This document shows, one piece after another, positions 25,837 to 32,862 of a stretch of DNA of 32,862 bases. The first letter of the stretch is position 1; every line of letters starts with the position of its first letter. The notes under the pieces are model-generated. The model saw only the letters and a list, made by a program, of their open reading frames with translations, was not told the DNA's origin and ran no database searches. This DNA is from Campylobacterota bacterium (GTDB lineage Bacteria > Campylobacterota > Campylobacteria > Campylobacterales > Nitratiruptoraceae), in contig JAADDW010000043.1 in assembly GCA_013153715.1 (NCBI GenBank), forward strand, positions 1-32,862, given 5' to 3'. The position numbers and the translations under genes are program-made.

Positions 25837-26697
25837 ATGGAGAAGAGAGAGGCCCTAGCCCAGCAACAGAAGGAGATCGATGACTACTCTCTCTATAAGG
25901 AGCTGGCTCGGATCTCCGAGGATCTCCATAATCGGCAGATCTTCCTCCAGATAGCCGAACAGGAACGGCGCCACTACCAGTTCTGGAAAAAGATTACAGG
26001 GGTAGATCTGAAGCCGAGGCTCTGGAGAATAAGGCTCCTCATCTTTTTGGCAAAAATCCTCGGTATCTCCTTTATTGTCAAACTTCTCGAAAGGGAGGAG
26101 CGGAAGGCCCAGGAGTTCTATAGGGAGCTGGCCTCCACCTACCCCGAAGCCCTAGAGATCTATGAAGATGAGAAGAGCCACGAAGAGATACTCATCTCCA
26201 TGCTCCAAGACTCTACCCTGGCCTATGCGGGAGCCATCGTCCTCGGCATGAATGACGCCCTTGTCGAACTGACAGGAACCTTGACAGGTCTGGCCCTGGC
26301 CTTCGATAACTCCCGATATGTGGGAATAACGGGGATCATCATGGGAGTTGCCGCCTCCCTCTCCATGGCTGGAAGCGCCTACCTGGAGGCGAGGGAGCGG
26401 CAAGGGGAGGGGATCGATCCGAAGCGGTACGCCCTCTATACGGGGATCTCCTACCTCATCACTACAGCCCTCGTCGTCTCCCCCTTCTTCATCGTCGCCC
26501 AGGCCAAAGGGGCCCTCCTCCTCATGTTCCTCAACGCCGCCCTCGCCATAGTCGCCTACAACTTCTACATAGCCGTAGCTCGGAACGAGGAGTTCTCCAG
26601 CCGTGTCAAAGAGATGTTCACAATCACCTTTGGAGTCTCCCTCATCTCCTTCCTCATAGGCTCTCTGGTTAACCGAATCTTCGGTATCGAGATCTAG
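25837..26697 (+). CDS. ferritin-like domain fused to VIT1/CCC1-type iron/manganese membrane transporter
   Basis: 286 residues from the ATG at 25837 (AAAGGGAG upstream). The N-terminal 120 residues look like an erythrin/ferritin-like four-helix segment: Glu22, AEQERRHY (Glu41, Glu43, His46) and EDEKSHEE (Glu112, His115) supply likely diiron ligands. The C-terminal part is a VIT1-family membrane domain of about five helices, with GMNDALVELTGTLTGLA and the region GVAASLSMAGSAYLEARE as hallmarks. The family moves Fe2+/Mn2+ out of the cytosol in plants, yeast and some bacteria. It probably detoxifies iron or manganese. It is divergent from the radical SAM gene and upstream of the NnrS gene. Confidence 0.9.
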   Translation: MEKREALAQQQKEIDDYSLYKELARISEDLHNRQIFLQIAEQERRHYQFWKKITGVDLKPRLWRIRLLIFLAKILGISFIVKLLEREERKAQEFYRELASTYPEALEIYEDEKSHEEILISMLQDSTLAYAGAIVLGMNDALVELTGTLTGLALAFDNSRYVGITGIIMGVAASLSMAGSAYLEARERQGEGIDPKRYALYTGISYLITTALVVSPFFIVAQAKGALLLMFLNAALAIVAYNFYIAVARNEEFSSRVKEMFTITFGVSLISFLIGSLVNRIFGIEI

Positions 26698-26707
26698 TCT
26701 GCGAGCC

Positions 26708-26736
26708 TTGCAGAAGAGGGGGATTTGTTGTACAAT
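26708..26736 (+). promoter_or_regulatory. promoter of nnrS
   Basis: TTGCAG (26708-26713) and TACAAT (26731-26736) are separated by exactly 17 nt. The predicted start, near 26743, leaves a leader of about 124 nt before the ATG at 26867, much longer than others in this window. So the gene can be transcribed apart from the VIT1 gene. Confidence 0.75.
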
Positions 26737-26756
26737 ACTCCCCAAAGAGCGGCGAC

Positions 26757-26851
26757 GGCGGGCTCCCAGAAAGGGGTGGAAGAGGGTCGATAAGAGCCCC
26801 CTTCCAGGGGAGAACGCCAAACTCTATCTACAATCCAACCCCTGAGAGGGG
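26757..26851 (+). promoter_or_regulatory. structured RNA leader upstream of nnrS
   Basis: The leader can fold into a stacked element: GGCG/CGCC (26757-26760 with 26815-26818), CTCCC/GGGAG (26763-26767 with 26808-26812), and GGAAGAGGG/CCCCCTTCC (26778-26786 with 26797-26805, one mismatch). An alternative pairing GGGCTC/GAGCCC (26760-26765 with 26794-26799) excludes the main one. A second hairpin CCCCT-GAG-AGGGG (26839-26851) lies 6 nt before the GGAG ribosome site. No named riboswitch class is recognised. The stems are seen in the sequence; their regulatory role is inference. Confidence 0.5.
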
Positions 26852-26866
26852 AGCCACGGAGCAGAT

Positions 26867-28048
26867 ATGGAACAGAGAGAGCGGCAGGGAAAGGGACTCC
26901 TCTATCTCCTCTCCCAACCCCACCAACCCTTTTTTCTCCTGGGAATGGTCAACGCCATTCTCTTCATGGTCCTCTTCATTCCGATCTATCGGGGAGCCAT
27001 AGAGTTTGAACCCAAGCTCTTCCACGCCTACTCTATGATTTTTCTGGTCTTCACAAATTTCTTTTTCGGCTTCCTCTACACCACATTCCCCCGATTCAGC
27101 GGCACTCCCCCGATAGAGCCGAAGAGCTATCTCTCCGTCCTCCTCCTCCAGCTGGTGGCGACCCTCTCCTTTCTGGCCACCCCCTTCCTCTACCCCGCCA
27201 TCTATGGAGCAGTCCTCTCTGTCGCCTTCGCCTTTACCCTCACCCTCAAACTCTTCTACTCCATCTACAGGGAGTGTTCCCTCCCCAAGAGGGATCAGTA
27301 CTGGATCATTGTTGCCCTCGGCATCGGTTGGATCAGTAACCTCCTCTTCCTCTTCTACTCCATCCCGTGCAGTTGCGATAAAGGGGTGGTCTATCTGGTC
27401 GCCAAAAATTTCGGCTTCTACTGCTACCTCATCTTCCTCGCCCTCGTTGTAGCTCTCCGTATGGTCCCCTTTTTCAGCCATGTCATGGAGTGGAAGAGAA
27501 CTAGATGGTTGGAAACCGCCTTCCTCGGACTCATGGTAGCCCACTCCTTTCTGGAAAGTTCCTATCCCAAGGCCCTCTTTCTCCCCGACCTCCTGGCGGC
27601 CCTCCTTCTGGCAAGAGAGCTCCGGGCTATCCGCCTTCCACGGAGTCGGGAACCCCTCCTCTGGGTCCTCCATCTGGCCCTCTACTGGTTGGCTTTGGGT
27701 CTCCTGGTGGGGAGCGTCATCTCCTTCTTCGAGGGTTTCTTCGGCTGGTACAGCTTCAGCCTCCCCCTCCATCTGGTAGCCTTGGGATTTCTGACAACCA
27801 TCCTGATCGGCTTCGGGACCCGGGTCGTCCTGGGACATAGCGGCAACCTCCTCAGAGTCGATAAAGGGGGGGTCCTCATCTTCTACTTCACCCAGGTTGT
27901 CCTTGTCGGACGGATCCTCTTCTCCCTGGCGGCCAGCTTCGGAAAGGTCTCCCCCTCCTTCGACATCAGCGCTACCCTCTGGATTCTCCTCTTTCTCGCC
28001 TGGCTCTTCAAATATGGAGCCGTTCTGGCGACGGGGAAGAGGATCTAA
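26867..28048 (+). CDS. NnrS family heme/copper membrane protein
   Basis: 393 residues with about twelve hydrophobic helices. NnrS-type features are QPHQPFFLLGMVNA near the start (His19), HAYSMIFLVFTNFFFGFLYT (His53) in the second helix region, RMVPFFSHVMEW in the middle, and HLVALGFLTTILIGFGTRV followed by LGHSG toward the end. NnrS proteins contain heme and copper and are linked to nitric oxide resistance in denitrifiers. The gene has GGAG before the ATG and its own promoter with a long folding leader. No NO reductase genes are in the window, so the link to NO is from family knowledge. Confidence 0.92.
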   Translation: MEQRERQGKGLLYLLSQPHQPFFLLGMVNAILFMVLFIPIYRGAIEFEPKLFHAYSMIFLVFTNFFFGFLYTTFPRFSGTPPIEPKSYLSVLLLQLVATLSFLATPFLYPAIYGAVLSVAFAFTLTLKLFYSIYRECSLPKRDQYWIIVALGIGWISNLLFLFYSIPCSCDKGVVYLVAKNFGFYCYLIFLALVVALRMVPFFSHVMEWKRTRWLETAFLGLMVAHSFLESSYPKALFLPDLLAALLLARELRAIRLPRSREPLLWVLHLALYWLALGLLVGSVISFFEGFFGWYSFSLPLHLVALGFLTTILIGFGTRVVLGHSGNLLRVDKGGVLIFYFTQVVLVGRILFSLAASFGKVSPSFDISATLWILLFLAWLFKYGAVLATGKRI

Positions 28049-28144
28049 CCGATCCGTCGGACACAGTGTGTAACTTAATTGTACCATTAAATAGAGGGGA
28101 GTTTCGACTTTTAAAGAGATTTTTAAAATTCCCATGGATTTTGG

Positions 28145-28166
28145 TATAATCTGACATAATGTCAGA
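28145..28166 (+). promoter_or_regulatory. TA operon promoter and palindromic operator
   Basis: A perfect TATAAT (28145-28150) is followed directly by TCTGACAT-A-ATGTCAGA (28150-28166), a perfect 8+1+8 palindrome that covers the expected start of transcription. The -35 position reads TTTAAA, a weak match. A palindrome here is typical of antitoxin autorepression, in which the antitoxin or toxin-antitoxin complex blocks polymerase. AGAGGAG lies eight bases before the antitoxin ATG. Confidence 0.75.
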
Positions 28167-28178
28167 GGAGATACTATA

Positions 28179-28421
28179 ATGAAAAGGTTCAGTGTCAGAG
28201 AGATTGCTCGACACCCCTCTATACTCAAGATAGATCCATGGGAGAGTATCCTCATTGAAGATAGAAAGCTCCATAAGATTCTCGGGCTCTATATCGGCTC
28301 TGAACTGGCCAAAGAGTTCGAACTCTTCCTCCAACGGAAGAGACTCCTGGATGCGGCCCAGAGGATCAAAGAGGCCGCAAAGAGGGAATATAAAAAACTG
28401 GAGGGTTGTAGCCATGACTGA
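28179..28421 (+). CDS. putative type II antitoxin, unclassified
   Basis: 80 residues, with an N-terminal beta/alpha segment (MKRFSVREIARHPSIL), a middle part DRKLHKILGLYIGSEL, and a strongly charged helical C-terminus (about 45-75, KRLLDAAQRIKEAAKREYKK). I do not recognise its family; the layout of a small DNA-binding-type head and charged tail is common to antitoxins. It overlaps the MazF-like toxin gene by 8 nt and sits right after a promoter-palindrome unit. The function is inferred mainly from these neighbours. Confidence 0.65.
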   Translation: MKRFSVREIARHPSILKIDPWESILIEDRKLHKILGLYIGSELAKEFELFLQRKRLLDAAQRIKEAAKREYKKLEGCSHD

Positions 28422-28767
28422 GTATCGGAGAGGAGAGATTGTATCGGTAGATTTCCTCCACGGCTATCGTCGACCGGCTATCATTGTGTCCGACAGCGAG
28501 CTCATCTCTATTCTCGATCTGGTCAGCGTCATTCCCCTAACAGAGGAGCTCATAGATAACTGTGAACCCCTTCGGGTGAGGATTGTCAAGAGAGAGGGCC
28601 TCGATACAGATTACGACGCCATGATCGAGCAGTTGAGGGCGGTCCCCAAGGAGTGGATTAAAGAGAGCCTTACCGAAGTGAACCAAGAGGAGATGGAGAA
28701 GGTCGAAGAGGGAATTATAGCCCTCCTTCACTTAAAGGAACAGATCGATTCCAGCTCTTCCCAGTAG
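28414..28767 (+). CDS. MazF/PemK-like toxin, putative mRNA interferase
   Basis: 117 residues from the ATG at 28414 that overlaps the antitoxin stop. The fold signature RRGEIVSVDF, YRRPAIIVSD, LVSVIPLTEE and the later DAMIEQLRAVPKEWI follow the CcdB/MazF pattern (RGxV...RPxxVVS...V.PLT...QxR.VxKxR). MazF toxins cut single-stranded RNA at short sites and are held inactive by the antitoxin. Its last 40 nt overlap the end of rsgA on the other strand. It has no added domains. Confidence 0.85.
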   Translation: MTEYRRGEIVSVDFLHGYRRPAIIVSDSELISILDLVSVIPLTEELIDNCEPLRVRIVKREGLDTDYDAMIEQLRAVPKEWIKESLTEVNQEEMEKVEEGIIALLHLKEQIDSSSSQ

Positions 28768-29606
28768 TACCCCATAATCTTCAGATAGCTCTTGAACCTG
28801 TAACAGCTTATGGATCCCCTTCTCACCGCCTCCTGAACGCCACATTCTGGCTCCGATGTATGGGTACAATCGGGATAGCGGCACTGGTAGTTGTGAAACT
28901 CCCTGAAGTAGAGGCGGACCTCCCTCTTCTCCATGAAATAGGTGGCCTCGACCCGACTGAAGCCGGGAGTGTCCGCCACGAAGGAGCCCCTTCCAAAGGG
29001 GTAGAGGGTGACGGCCGTTGTGGTGTGGCGCCCCCTTCCCAACTTTTCGCTGACCTCCCCTACCTTGATCTCTATGCCGAGGAGATTGGAGAGGATAGAG
29101 CTCTTCCCAACTCCACTGGGCCCCGCCAGGATGGAGATCTCCCCTTCAATATACTCCCGTACCCGCTGGAGTCCCTCCCCCTCCAGGGCTGTCACAGCAT
29201 CCACTCTATAACCTGCCCCCCTGTAGATCTCCAACCACCGCTCCAGCTCCTCCCGATCCTCCAGGAGGTCGATCTTGTTGAAGATGATGACAGGTTCAAT
29301 GCCGAAGAAGCCGTAAACGGCGAGGAAGTTGTCCAGAAGATAGTTGTCGAAATCGGGGTTCCTCATCGCCATGACGATGAGGACATTGTCCACATTGGCC
29401 ACGGGTGGGCGTTTGAGGAGGTTCTTCCGCTCTTCCACCCTTTCGACGACAAACTTGTCCTGGTTGAGCTCCCCCTCCACCCAATCCCCGGCAAAGAGAC
29501 CATCTCTCTTGACCTTGGAACGGAGTATCGTATTGTAAACCTGGCCACTCTCTGGAATGGTCACTTTGGAGTTGTTGGCACTGCGGTAGGTGACGAGGGC
29601 TCTCAT
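28728..29606 (-). CDS. rsgA: ribosome small-subunit-dependent GTPase A
   Basis: 292 residues of a circularly permuted GTPase that checks late 30S maturation. The G motifs appear in permuted order: NKID (110-113), GPSGVGKSS (162-170), TTT switch I (195-197) and DTPG (212-215). The zinc finger Cys242, Cys247, His249, Cys255 follows. An N-terminal OB-fold occupies about 15-60. The final 40 nt lie opposite the 3' end of the MazF-like toxin gene. A consensus-like promoter lies 62-90 nt upstream. A strong ribosome site before the ATG is not seen. Confidence 0.95.
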   Translation of the reverse strand: MRALVTYRSANNSKVTIPESGQVYNTILRSKVKRDGLFAGDWVEGELNQDKFVVERVEERKNLLKRPPVANVDNVLIVMAMRNPDFDNYLLDNFLAVYGFFGIEPVIIFNKIDLLEDREELERWLEIYRGAGYRVDAVTALEGEGLQRVREYIEGEISILAGPSGVGKSSILSNLLGIEIKVGEVSEKLGRGRHTTTAVTLYPFGRGSFVADTPGFSRVEATYFMEKREVRLYFREFHNYQCRYPDCTHTSEPECGVQEAVRRGSISCYRFKSYLKIMGYYWEELESICSFK

Positions 29607-29667
29607 AGGGCCACAGCTGGAGATGGGGATCGATCGAACATGGCTCTCTCCACTTTTTTTGTCACCT

Positions 29668-29696
29668 ATTATACAATATCCCCATGCTCACTTCAA
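29668..29696 (-). promoter_or_regulatory. promoter of rsgA, overlapping the start of the MBL gene
   Basis: On the minus strand TTGAAG (29691-29696), 17 nt, TATAAT (29668-29673). The start would be near 29661, giving a leader of about 55 nt. The -35 lies inside the first codons of the divergent hydrolase gene, whose own -10-like TACAAT (29672-29677) overlaps the rsgA -10. Confidence 0.7.
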
Positions 29697-30502
29697 AAGT
29701 CGATTGGTGGAAAATTCTAGGCTGGAAATTGAGGAGGAAGGAGATCGAACATAGGAGCGACCTCCTGGTCCTCTACCCCAAGAGTCTCCCCCTTGGCGAT
29801 TTTCTGCTCTGGCTGGGCCACGGAAGTTTCTATATCAGGATCGGAGGGGTTGGGATCTTACTCGATCCCGTCTTCGGCCACATCCCCTTTCACAAGCGGC
29901 TCACTCCCTTGCCGATCGACCCGACAACTCTCGGAGTTGACCTCATCCTCATCTCCCACGGCCACTACGACCACCTCGATCTGGCCTCCCTTGCCCCTTT
30001 CGATCTGCCCATTATCACCCCCATCGGACTTGGACACTATATCCCTGGTAAGAAAACCATCGAACTTGGCTGGTGGGAAGAGGTGGAACTGGAAGGGGTA
30101 CGCATCAGATCTCTTCCGGCCAAACATTGGCACCAAAGGGGTCTCTTCGATCGCAACAGGGCCCTCTGGTGTAGCTTCCTCATCGAGGATCTCTTCTTTT
30201 GCGGAGATAGCGCCTATAGCGGCCACTTTCGCACCATTGGGGAAAAGTGCCGCATCGACACGGCCCTCCTGCCTATCGGGGCCTACGAACCCCGCCAGAT
30301 CATGGCCGAAAACCATATGGATCCCCACCAGGCCTACCAAGCCTTCTTGGACCTGGGAGCTGAGCGGTTCATCCCCTACCACTACGGCACCTTCATTCTC
30401 TCCGACGAGCCGGTGGACGAACCACTGAGATGGATTGAGAAGCTGGCAGAGGAAGAGAAGCGGATCGAAATTCTCTCCCCTGGAGGGTGGACCACCCTCT
30501 GA
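29684..30502 (+). CDS. metallo-beta-lactamase-fold hydrolase (UlaG/NAPE-PLD-like)
   Basis: 272 residues. The zinc motif HGHYDH lies at 92-97; other likely ligands are His148 or His150 in AKHWHQRG, Asp175 in FFCGDSAYSG, and a C-terminal His in IPYHYGTF. The opening WLGHGSFYIRIGGVGILLDPVF and the PIGAYEPR and MDPHQA stretches fit the Lactamase_B_2/NAPE-PLD-like group, which hydrolyses phosphodiester or ester bonds; the substrate here is unknown. No signal peptide. The ATG has no ribosome site and sits only about 7 nt after a TACAAT, so it may be leaderless. Confidence 0.87.
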   Translation: MLTSKVDWWKILGWKLRRKEIEHRSDLLVLYPKSLPLGDFLLWLGHGSFYIRIGGVGILLDPVFGHIPFHKRLTPLPIDPTTLGVDLILISHGHYDHLDLASLAPFDLPIITPIGLGHYIPGKKTIELGWWEEVELEGVRIRSLPAKHWHQRGLFDRNRALWCSFLIEDLFFCGDSAYSGHFRTIGEKCRIDTALLPIGAYEPRQIMAENHMDPHQAYQAFLDLGAERFIPYHYGTFILSDEPVDEPLRWIEKLAEEEKRIEILSPGGWTTL

Positions 30503-30866
30503 CTGACTGCCCGATTTCTGAGAGGCTCTGGCAGTGTAGGACCCCGACCTTCCCACCTTTTAGGGATATTGGGGACGGTTGGGAGATGCTCCTGGAGTCC
30601 CCCTCCTCCGGTGAGGAGACCTCTTCTCCCCTTTGGAGATCGGTTCACTGCTCCCGTTGTCAAACGGTACCCACCTGTCTCGAAGCGGTATATCCCCCCT
30701 CTGGCGGCTCCCCGATGGGAGCGGTCCAGCGAGCAGTAGGGGTCGATGGGGGATCGGAGCGGGGAAGAGGTTCGGGCCGAAGACCTCCAGCCCACAGGTT
30801 ACCGGTCCATCCTCGGTCCAGGAGAAGGGAAGAGTGGGGGAATAGGAGATCTCCGATACCCGAAAC
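30503..30866 (+). other. 364-nt stretch without a convincing gene
   Basis: Between the stop codons of the hydrolase gene (plus) and ilvD (minus), so 3' ends face each other. It is GC-rich, with no clear terminator, repeat or tRNA. On the minus strand one frame is open through most of it (peptide-like SEISYSPTLPFSWTEDG and GLEVFGPNLFPAP), but it has no start codon with a ribosome site and matches nothing I recognise. A decayed gene remnant is possible. Confidence 0.5.
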
Positions 30867-32561
30867 TCAGCACCCGTCTCTGAGAACAGCTCCGTTGGCG
30901 GCGTTGGTGACGAGGGCTCGGTATTGGCGGAGCCAGCGGCCCTCAATCTCTTTGACCTTGGGCTTGAAATTTCTACGGCGCCGTTCGATCTCTTCCGGGT
31001 CGATGCGGGCTTCCAGGGTGTAGGTATCGACATTGATGTAGATCTCGTCTCCATCTTGGAGGAGTCCAATGAGCCCCCCTTCCGCCGCTTCAGGACTCAC
31101 ATGGCCAATACTGGCTCCCCGGGTCGCTCCGCTGAAGCGTCCGTCGGTGATGAGGGCCACCTTGTCCCCCAAATTCATCCCGGCGATGAGACTGGTGGGA
31201 GCCAGCATCTCCTGCATGCCAGGCCCTCCTTTGGGCCCTTCGTAGCGGATGACAACCACATGGCCCGGCTTCACCTTCCCAGCCAGAATTCCATCAATGG
31301 CCTCCTGCTGGCTGTCAAAGCAGATGGCTTGACCGGTGAACTCCCGCATATTCTCGTCAATTCCTGCAGTCTTGACCACCGCCCCCTCTTCGGCCAGATT
31401 GCCGAAGAGGATGGCCAATCCCCCCACCTGGCTGTAGGGGTTGTCGATGGTATGGATAACGGAGGGGTCCCGAATCTCCGCATCTCGGATCCGCTCTCCA
31501 ATGGTCCCCCCTTCGATGACAGGGTTATCCAGGTAGAGAACTGTATCGCTCCGCTTACTCACCTCCTTCATCACCGCACTCACCCCTCCGGCCCGATGAA
31601 TATCCTCCATGTGGACCGTCTGGAGACTCGGGCTGATCTTGGCGATGTGGGCCACATGGCGGCTGATCTCGTTGAGGCGGGCCAGATCGAAATTGACCCC
31701 CGCCTCCTTGGCGATGGCCATCATATGGAGGACCGTATTGGTACTCCCCCCCATGGCCATGTCAACGACGAAGGCGTTGTGGATCGCCTTCTCGTTGATG
31801 ATATTCCGAATTCTGTAGCTCTCCGTCAACTCCTGGCTCTTGGCTATCTCACAGATCCGTCTCGCTCCCCTCCTGAGGAGCTCCTCCCGCTCCGGTGTGA
31901 GGGCCAGGATAGTCCCGTTCCCCTTGAGGGCGATCCCCATGGCCTCCATCAATGTATTCATCGAGTTGGCCGTGAACATCCCGGAACAGCTCCCCCCGCT
32001 GGGACAGGCGTTACACTCGATCTCATAGAGCTCCTCTTCACTCATCTCCCCCTTGGCCACCTTCCCGACAGCCTCAAAGGCTGTGGCCAGATCGATAGGG
32101 GTCCCATCCTTCAAGTGTCCCGCCCGCATGGGTCCCCCACTGATGAAGAGGGTCGGAACATTGACCCGAAGGGCCCCCATAATCATTCCAGGAGTGATCT
32201 TGTCACAATTGGGAATACAGATGAGGGCATCGAGTTTGTGGGCGTTCATCATGGTCTCTATAGAGTTGGCTATAATCTCCCTACTGGGGAGGCTGTAGAG
32301 CATCCCATCATGGCCCATGGCGATCCCGTCATCGACACCGATGGTGTTGAATTCAAAGGGAACACACCCATTCTTCCGTATTTCATCTTTGATAATGGCG
32401 GCATATTTGTTGAGGAAAAAGTGGCCTGGAATAATCTCGATAAAGGAGTTGGCCACCCCGATAAAGGGTTTCTCAAAATCCTCATCCCTCAACCCTGTCG
32501 CCCGGAGCAGACTCCTATGGGGCGCCCGCTGGAACCCTCTTTTTATCTCATCGCTACGCAT
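30867..32561 (-). CDS. ilvD: dihydroxy-acid dehydratase
   Basis: 564 residues from the ATG at 32561 (AAGGGG four bases upstream; a GTG 15 nt earlier is less likely). The Fe-S enzyme makes the keto-acid precursors of valine, isoleucine and leucine. Cys119 in [11 protein letters not shown] and Cys192 in [16 protein letters not shown] are the cluster cysteines; PGH at 45-47 replaces the first cysteine of the [2Fe-2S] class, as I recall for E. coli IlvD, so a labile [4Fe-4S] form is likely. The C-terminal part has [21 protein letters not shown]. It stands alone here, without other ilv genes. Confidence 0.96.
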   Translation of the reverse strand: MRSDEIKRGFQRAPHRSLLRATGLRDEDFEKPFIGVANSFIEIIPGHFFLNKYAAIIKDEIRKNGCVPFEFNTIGVDDGIAMGHDGMLYSLPSREIIANSIETMMNAHKLDALICIPNCDKITPGMIMGALRVNVPTLFISGGPMRAGHLKDGTPIDLATAFEAVGKVAKGEMSEEELYEIECNACPSGGSCSGMFTANSMNTLMEAMGIALKGNGTILALTPEREELLRRGARRICEIAKSQELTESYRIRNIINEKAIHNAFVVDMAMGGSTNTVLHMMAIAKEAGVNFDLARLNEISRHVAHIAKISPSLQTVHMEDIHRAGGVSAVMKEVSKRSDTVLYLDNPVIEGGTIGERIRDAEIRDPSVIHTIDNPYSQVGGLAILFGNLAEEGAVVKTAGIDENMREFTGQAICFDSQQEAIDGILAGKVKPGHVVVIRYEGPKGGPGMQEMLAPTSLIAGMNLGDKVALITDGRFSGATRGASIGHVSPEAAEGGLIGLLQDGDEIYINVDTYTLEARIDPEEIERRRRNFKPKVKEIEGRWLRQYRALVTNAANGAVLRDGC

Positions 32562-32590
32562 AGAACCCCTTTCCACAAGTTATCTCTGGA

Positions 32591-32596
32591 ATTATA
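32591..32596 (-). promoter_or_regulatory. possible -10 box of ilvD
   Basis: A TATAAT on the minus strand lies 30 nt before the ilvD ATG; no convincing -35 is visible at 16-18 nt. It lies about 30 nt from the divergent tRNA promoter. Confidence 0.45.
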
Positions 32597-32627
32597 TCAC
32601 TATCCTCGGAAATCTCTCCACATCCCC

Positions 32628-32656
32628 TTGACAACTCAGAAAAAAGTCGTTAAAAT
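32628..32656 (+). promoter_or_regulatory. promoter of the tRNA-Thr/Tyr operon
   Basis: A perfect TTGACA (32628-32633) and TAAAAT (32651-32656) are separated by exactly 17 nt. tRNA-Thr begins 19 nt after the -10 box. It is the best -35 match in the window, as fits stable RNA genes, and probably also transcribes genes beyond the window. Confidence 0.88.
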
Positions 32657-32674
32657 TTCATCCACAATTGCGAA

Positions 32675-32751
32675 GCCGGTGTAGCTCAGTTGGCTAGAGC
32701 AGCTGATTTGTAATCAGCAGGTCGGGGGTTCGAGTCCCTTCACCGGCTCCA
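32675..32751 (+). tRNA. tRNA-Thr (anticodon TGT)
   Basis: Acceptor GCCGGTG/CACCGGC, discriminator T and encoded CCA (32749-32751). The anticodon stem GCTGA/TCAGC holds the loop TTTGTAA, so the anticodon is TGT. The T-loop GGTTCGAGTCC is normal. Confidence 0.96.
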
Positions 32752-32777
32752 TTCAGCGCTTGACCAGTGGACACAGT

Positions 32778-32862
32778 GGTGGGATACCCAAGTGGCCAAC
32801 GGGGGCAGACTGTAAATCTGCTGGCTTTTGCCTTCGGAGGTTCGAATCCTCCTCCCACCACC
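32778..32862 (+). tRNA. tRNA-Tyr (anticodon GTA), last base cut by window edge
   Basis: Acceptor GGTGGGA/TCCCACC, discriminator A and the CC of an encoded CCA reach the window end. The anticodon loop CTGTAAA reads GTA, and a long variable arm (about CTGGCTTTTGCCTTCGG) marks a class II tyrosine tRNA. Behind tRNA-Thr, in the order that precedes tuf in many bacteria. Confidence 0.95.

Noticed and set aside
26757-26851. A named riboswitch (TPP, cobalamin, Moco, FMN and similar) before nnrS
   Set aside because: None of the conserved core sequences I know for these classes are present; only the stems can be claimed.
26828-28255. 475-codon open frame on the minus strand opposite nnrS
   Set aside because: Glu/Gly-repeat-like composition arises from the complement of Leu/Phe/Ser-rich membrane helices; the plus-strand NnrS reading is clear.
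30924-32684. A very long open frame on the plus strand opposite ilvD (and similar ones opposite ispA, murE, the porin and nnrS)
   Set aside because: They mirror strongly coding genes on the other strand, have no family motifs or ribosome sites, and have low-complexity His/Pro/Glu/Gly-rich sequence typical of antisense frames in GC-rich genes.

Overview
The window comes from the chromosome of a bacterium that looks like a member of the Campylobacterota (Epsilonproteobacteria), probably a moderately GC-rich free-living lineage of the Nitratifractor / Sulfurovum / Hydrogenimonas kind. The lineage call is inference from these features: one fused S10-spc-alpha ribosomal protein cluster without rpmD (L30) or adk; a four-cysteine zinc-type S14; an unusually short MurE; a transketolase / polyprenyl synthase / YbaB / PanD / thioredoxin-like ferredoxin gene string; and an NnrS homologue. 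Arginine is very often coded by AGG/AGA, and coding strands are purine-rich.

Layout. 1-437: four minus-strand tRNAs (Gly-GCC, Leu-TAA, Cys-GCA, Ser-TGA, in transcription order) behind a strong promoter. 442-6656: a minus-strand housekeeping series, transcribed as nfu, a TPR-like gene, murE, a [2Fe-2S] ferredoxin gene, panD, ybaB, ispA and tkt, closely packed and often overlapping. 6765-20592: the ribosomal protein supercluster, also minus, from rpsJ to rplQ, including secY, map, infA, rpmJ and rpoA. It has a near-consensus promoter upstream of rpsJ and a second promoter-plus-hairpin leader between infA and rpmJ.

20643-30502 is a mixed accessory region. It holds a degenerate AAA-type ATPase-like gene divergent from the S10 promoter; a putative porin divergent from an OmpR-type response regulator / histidine kinase pair; an AmmeMemoRadiSam-type radical SAM gene divergent from a ferritin-like/VIT1 membrane protein gene, with facing extended -10 promoters; an NnrS gene with a strongly folding leader; a MazF-like toxin-antitoxin pair with a palindrome just after its promoter; rsgA, whose 3' end overlaps the toxin gene; and a metallo-beta-lactamase-fold hydrolase gene. 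30503-30866 has no convincing gene. 30867-32561 is ilvD, divergent from a plus-strand tRNA-Thr / tRNA-Tyr pair that runs off the window and, by common gene order, probably leads to tuf.

Functionally the left two thirds is translation, isoprenoid, pantothenate, peptidoglycan and Fe-S housekeeping. The right third is envelope sensing, metal/NO handling and one TA module. I found no CRISPR array, insertion sequence, prophage or secretion cluster and no clear multi-gene new system. The best leads are regulatory RNA or DNA structures (infA-rpmJ leader, nnrS leader, the amrS/VIT1 divergent promoter, the TA operator) and the ATPase with lost catalytic motifs.
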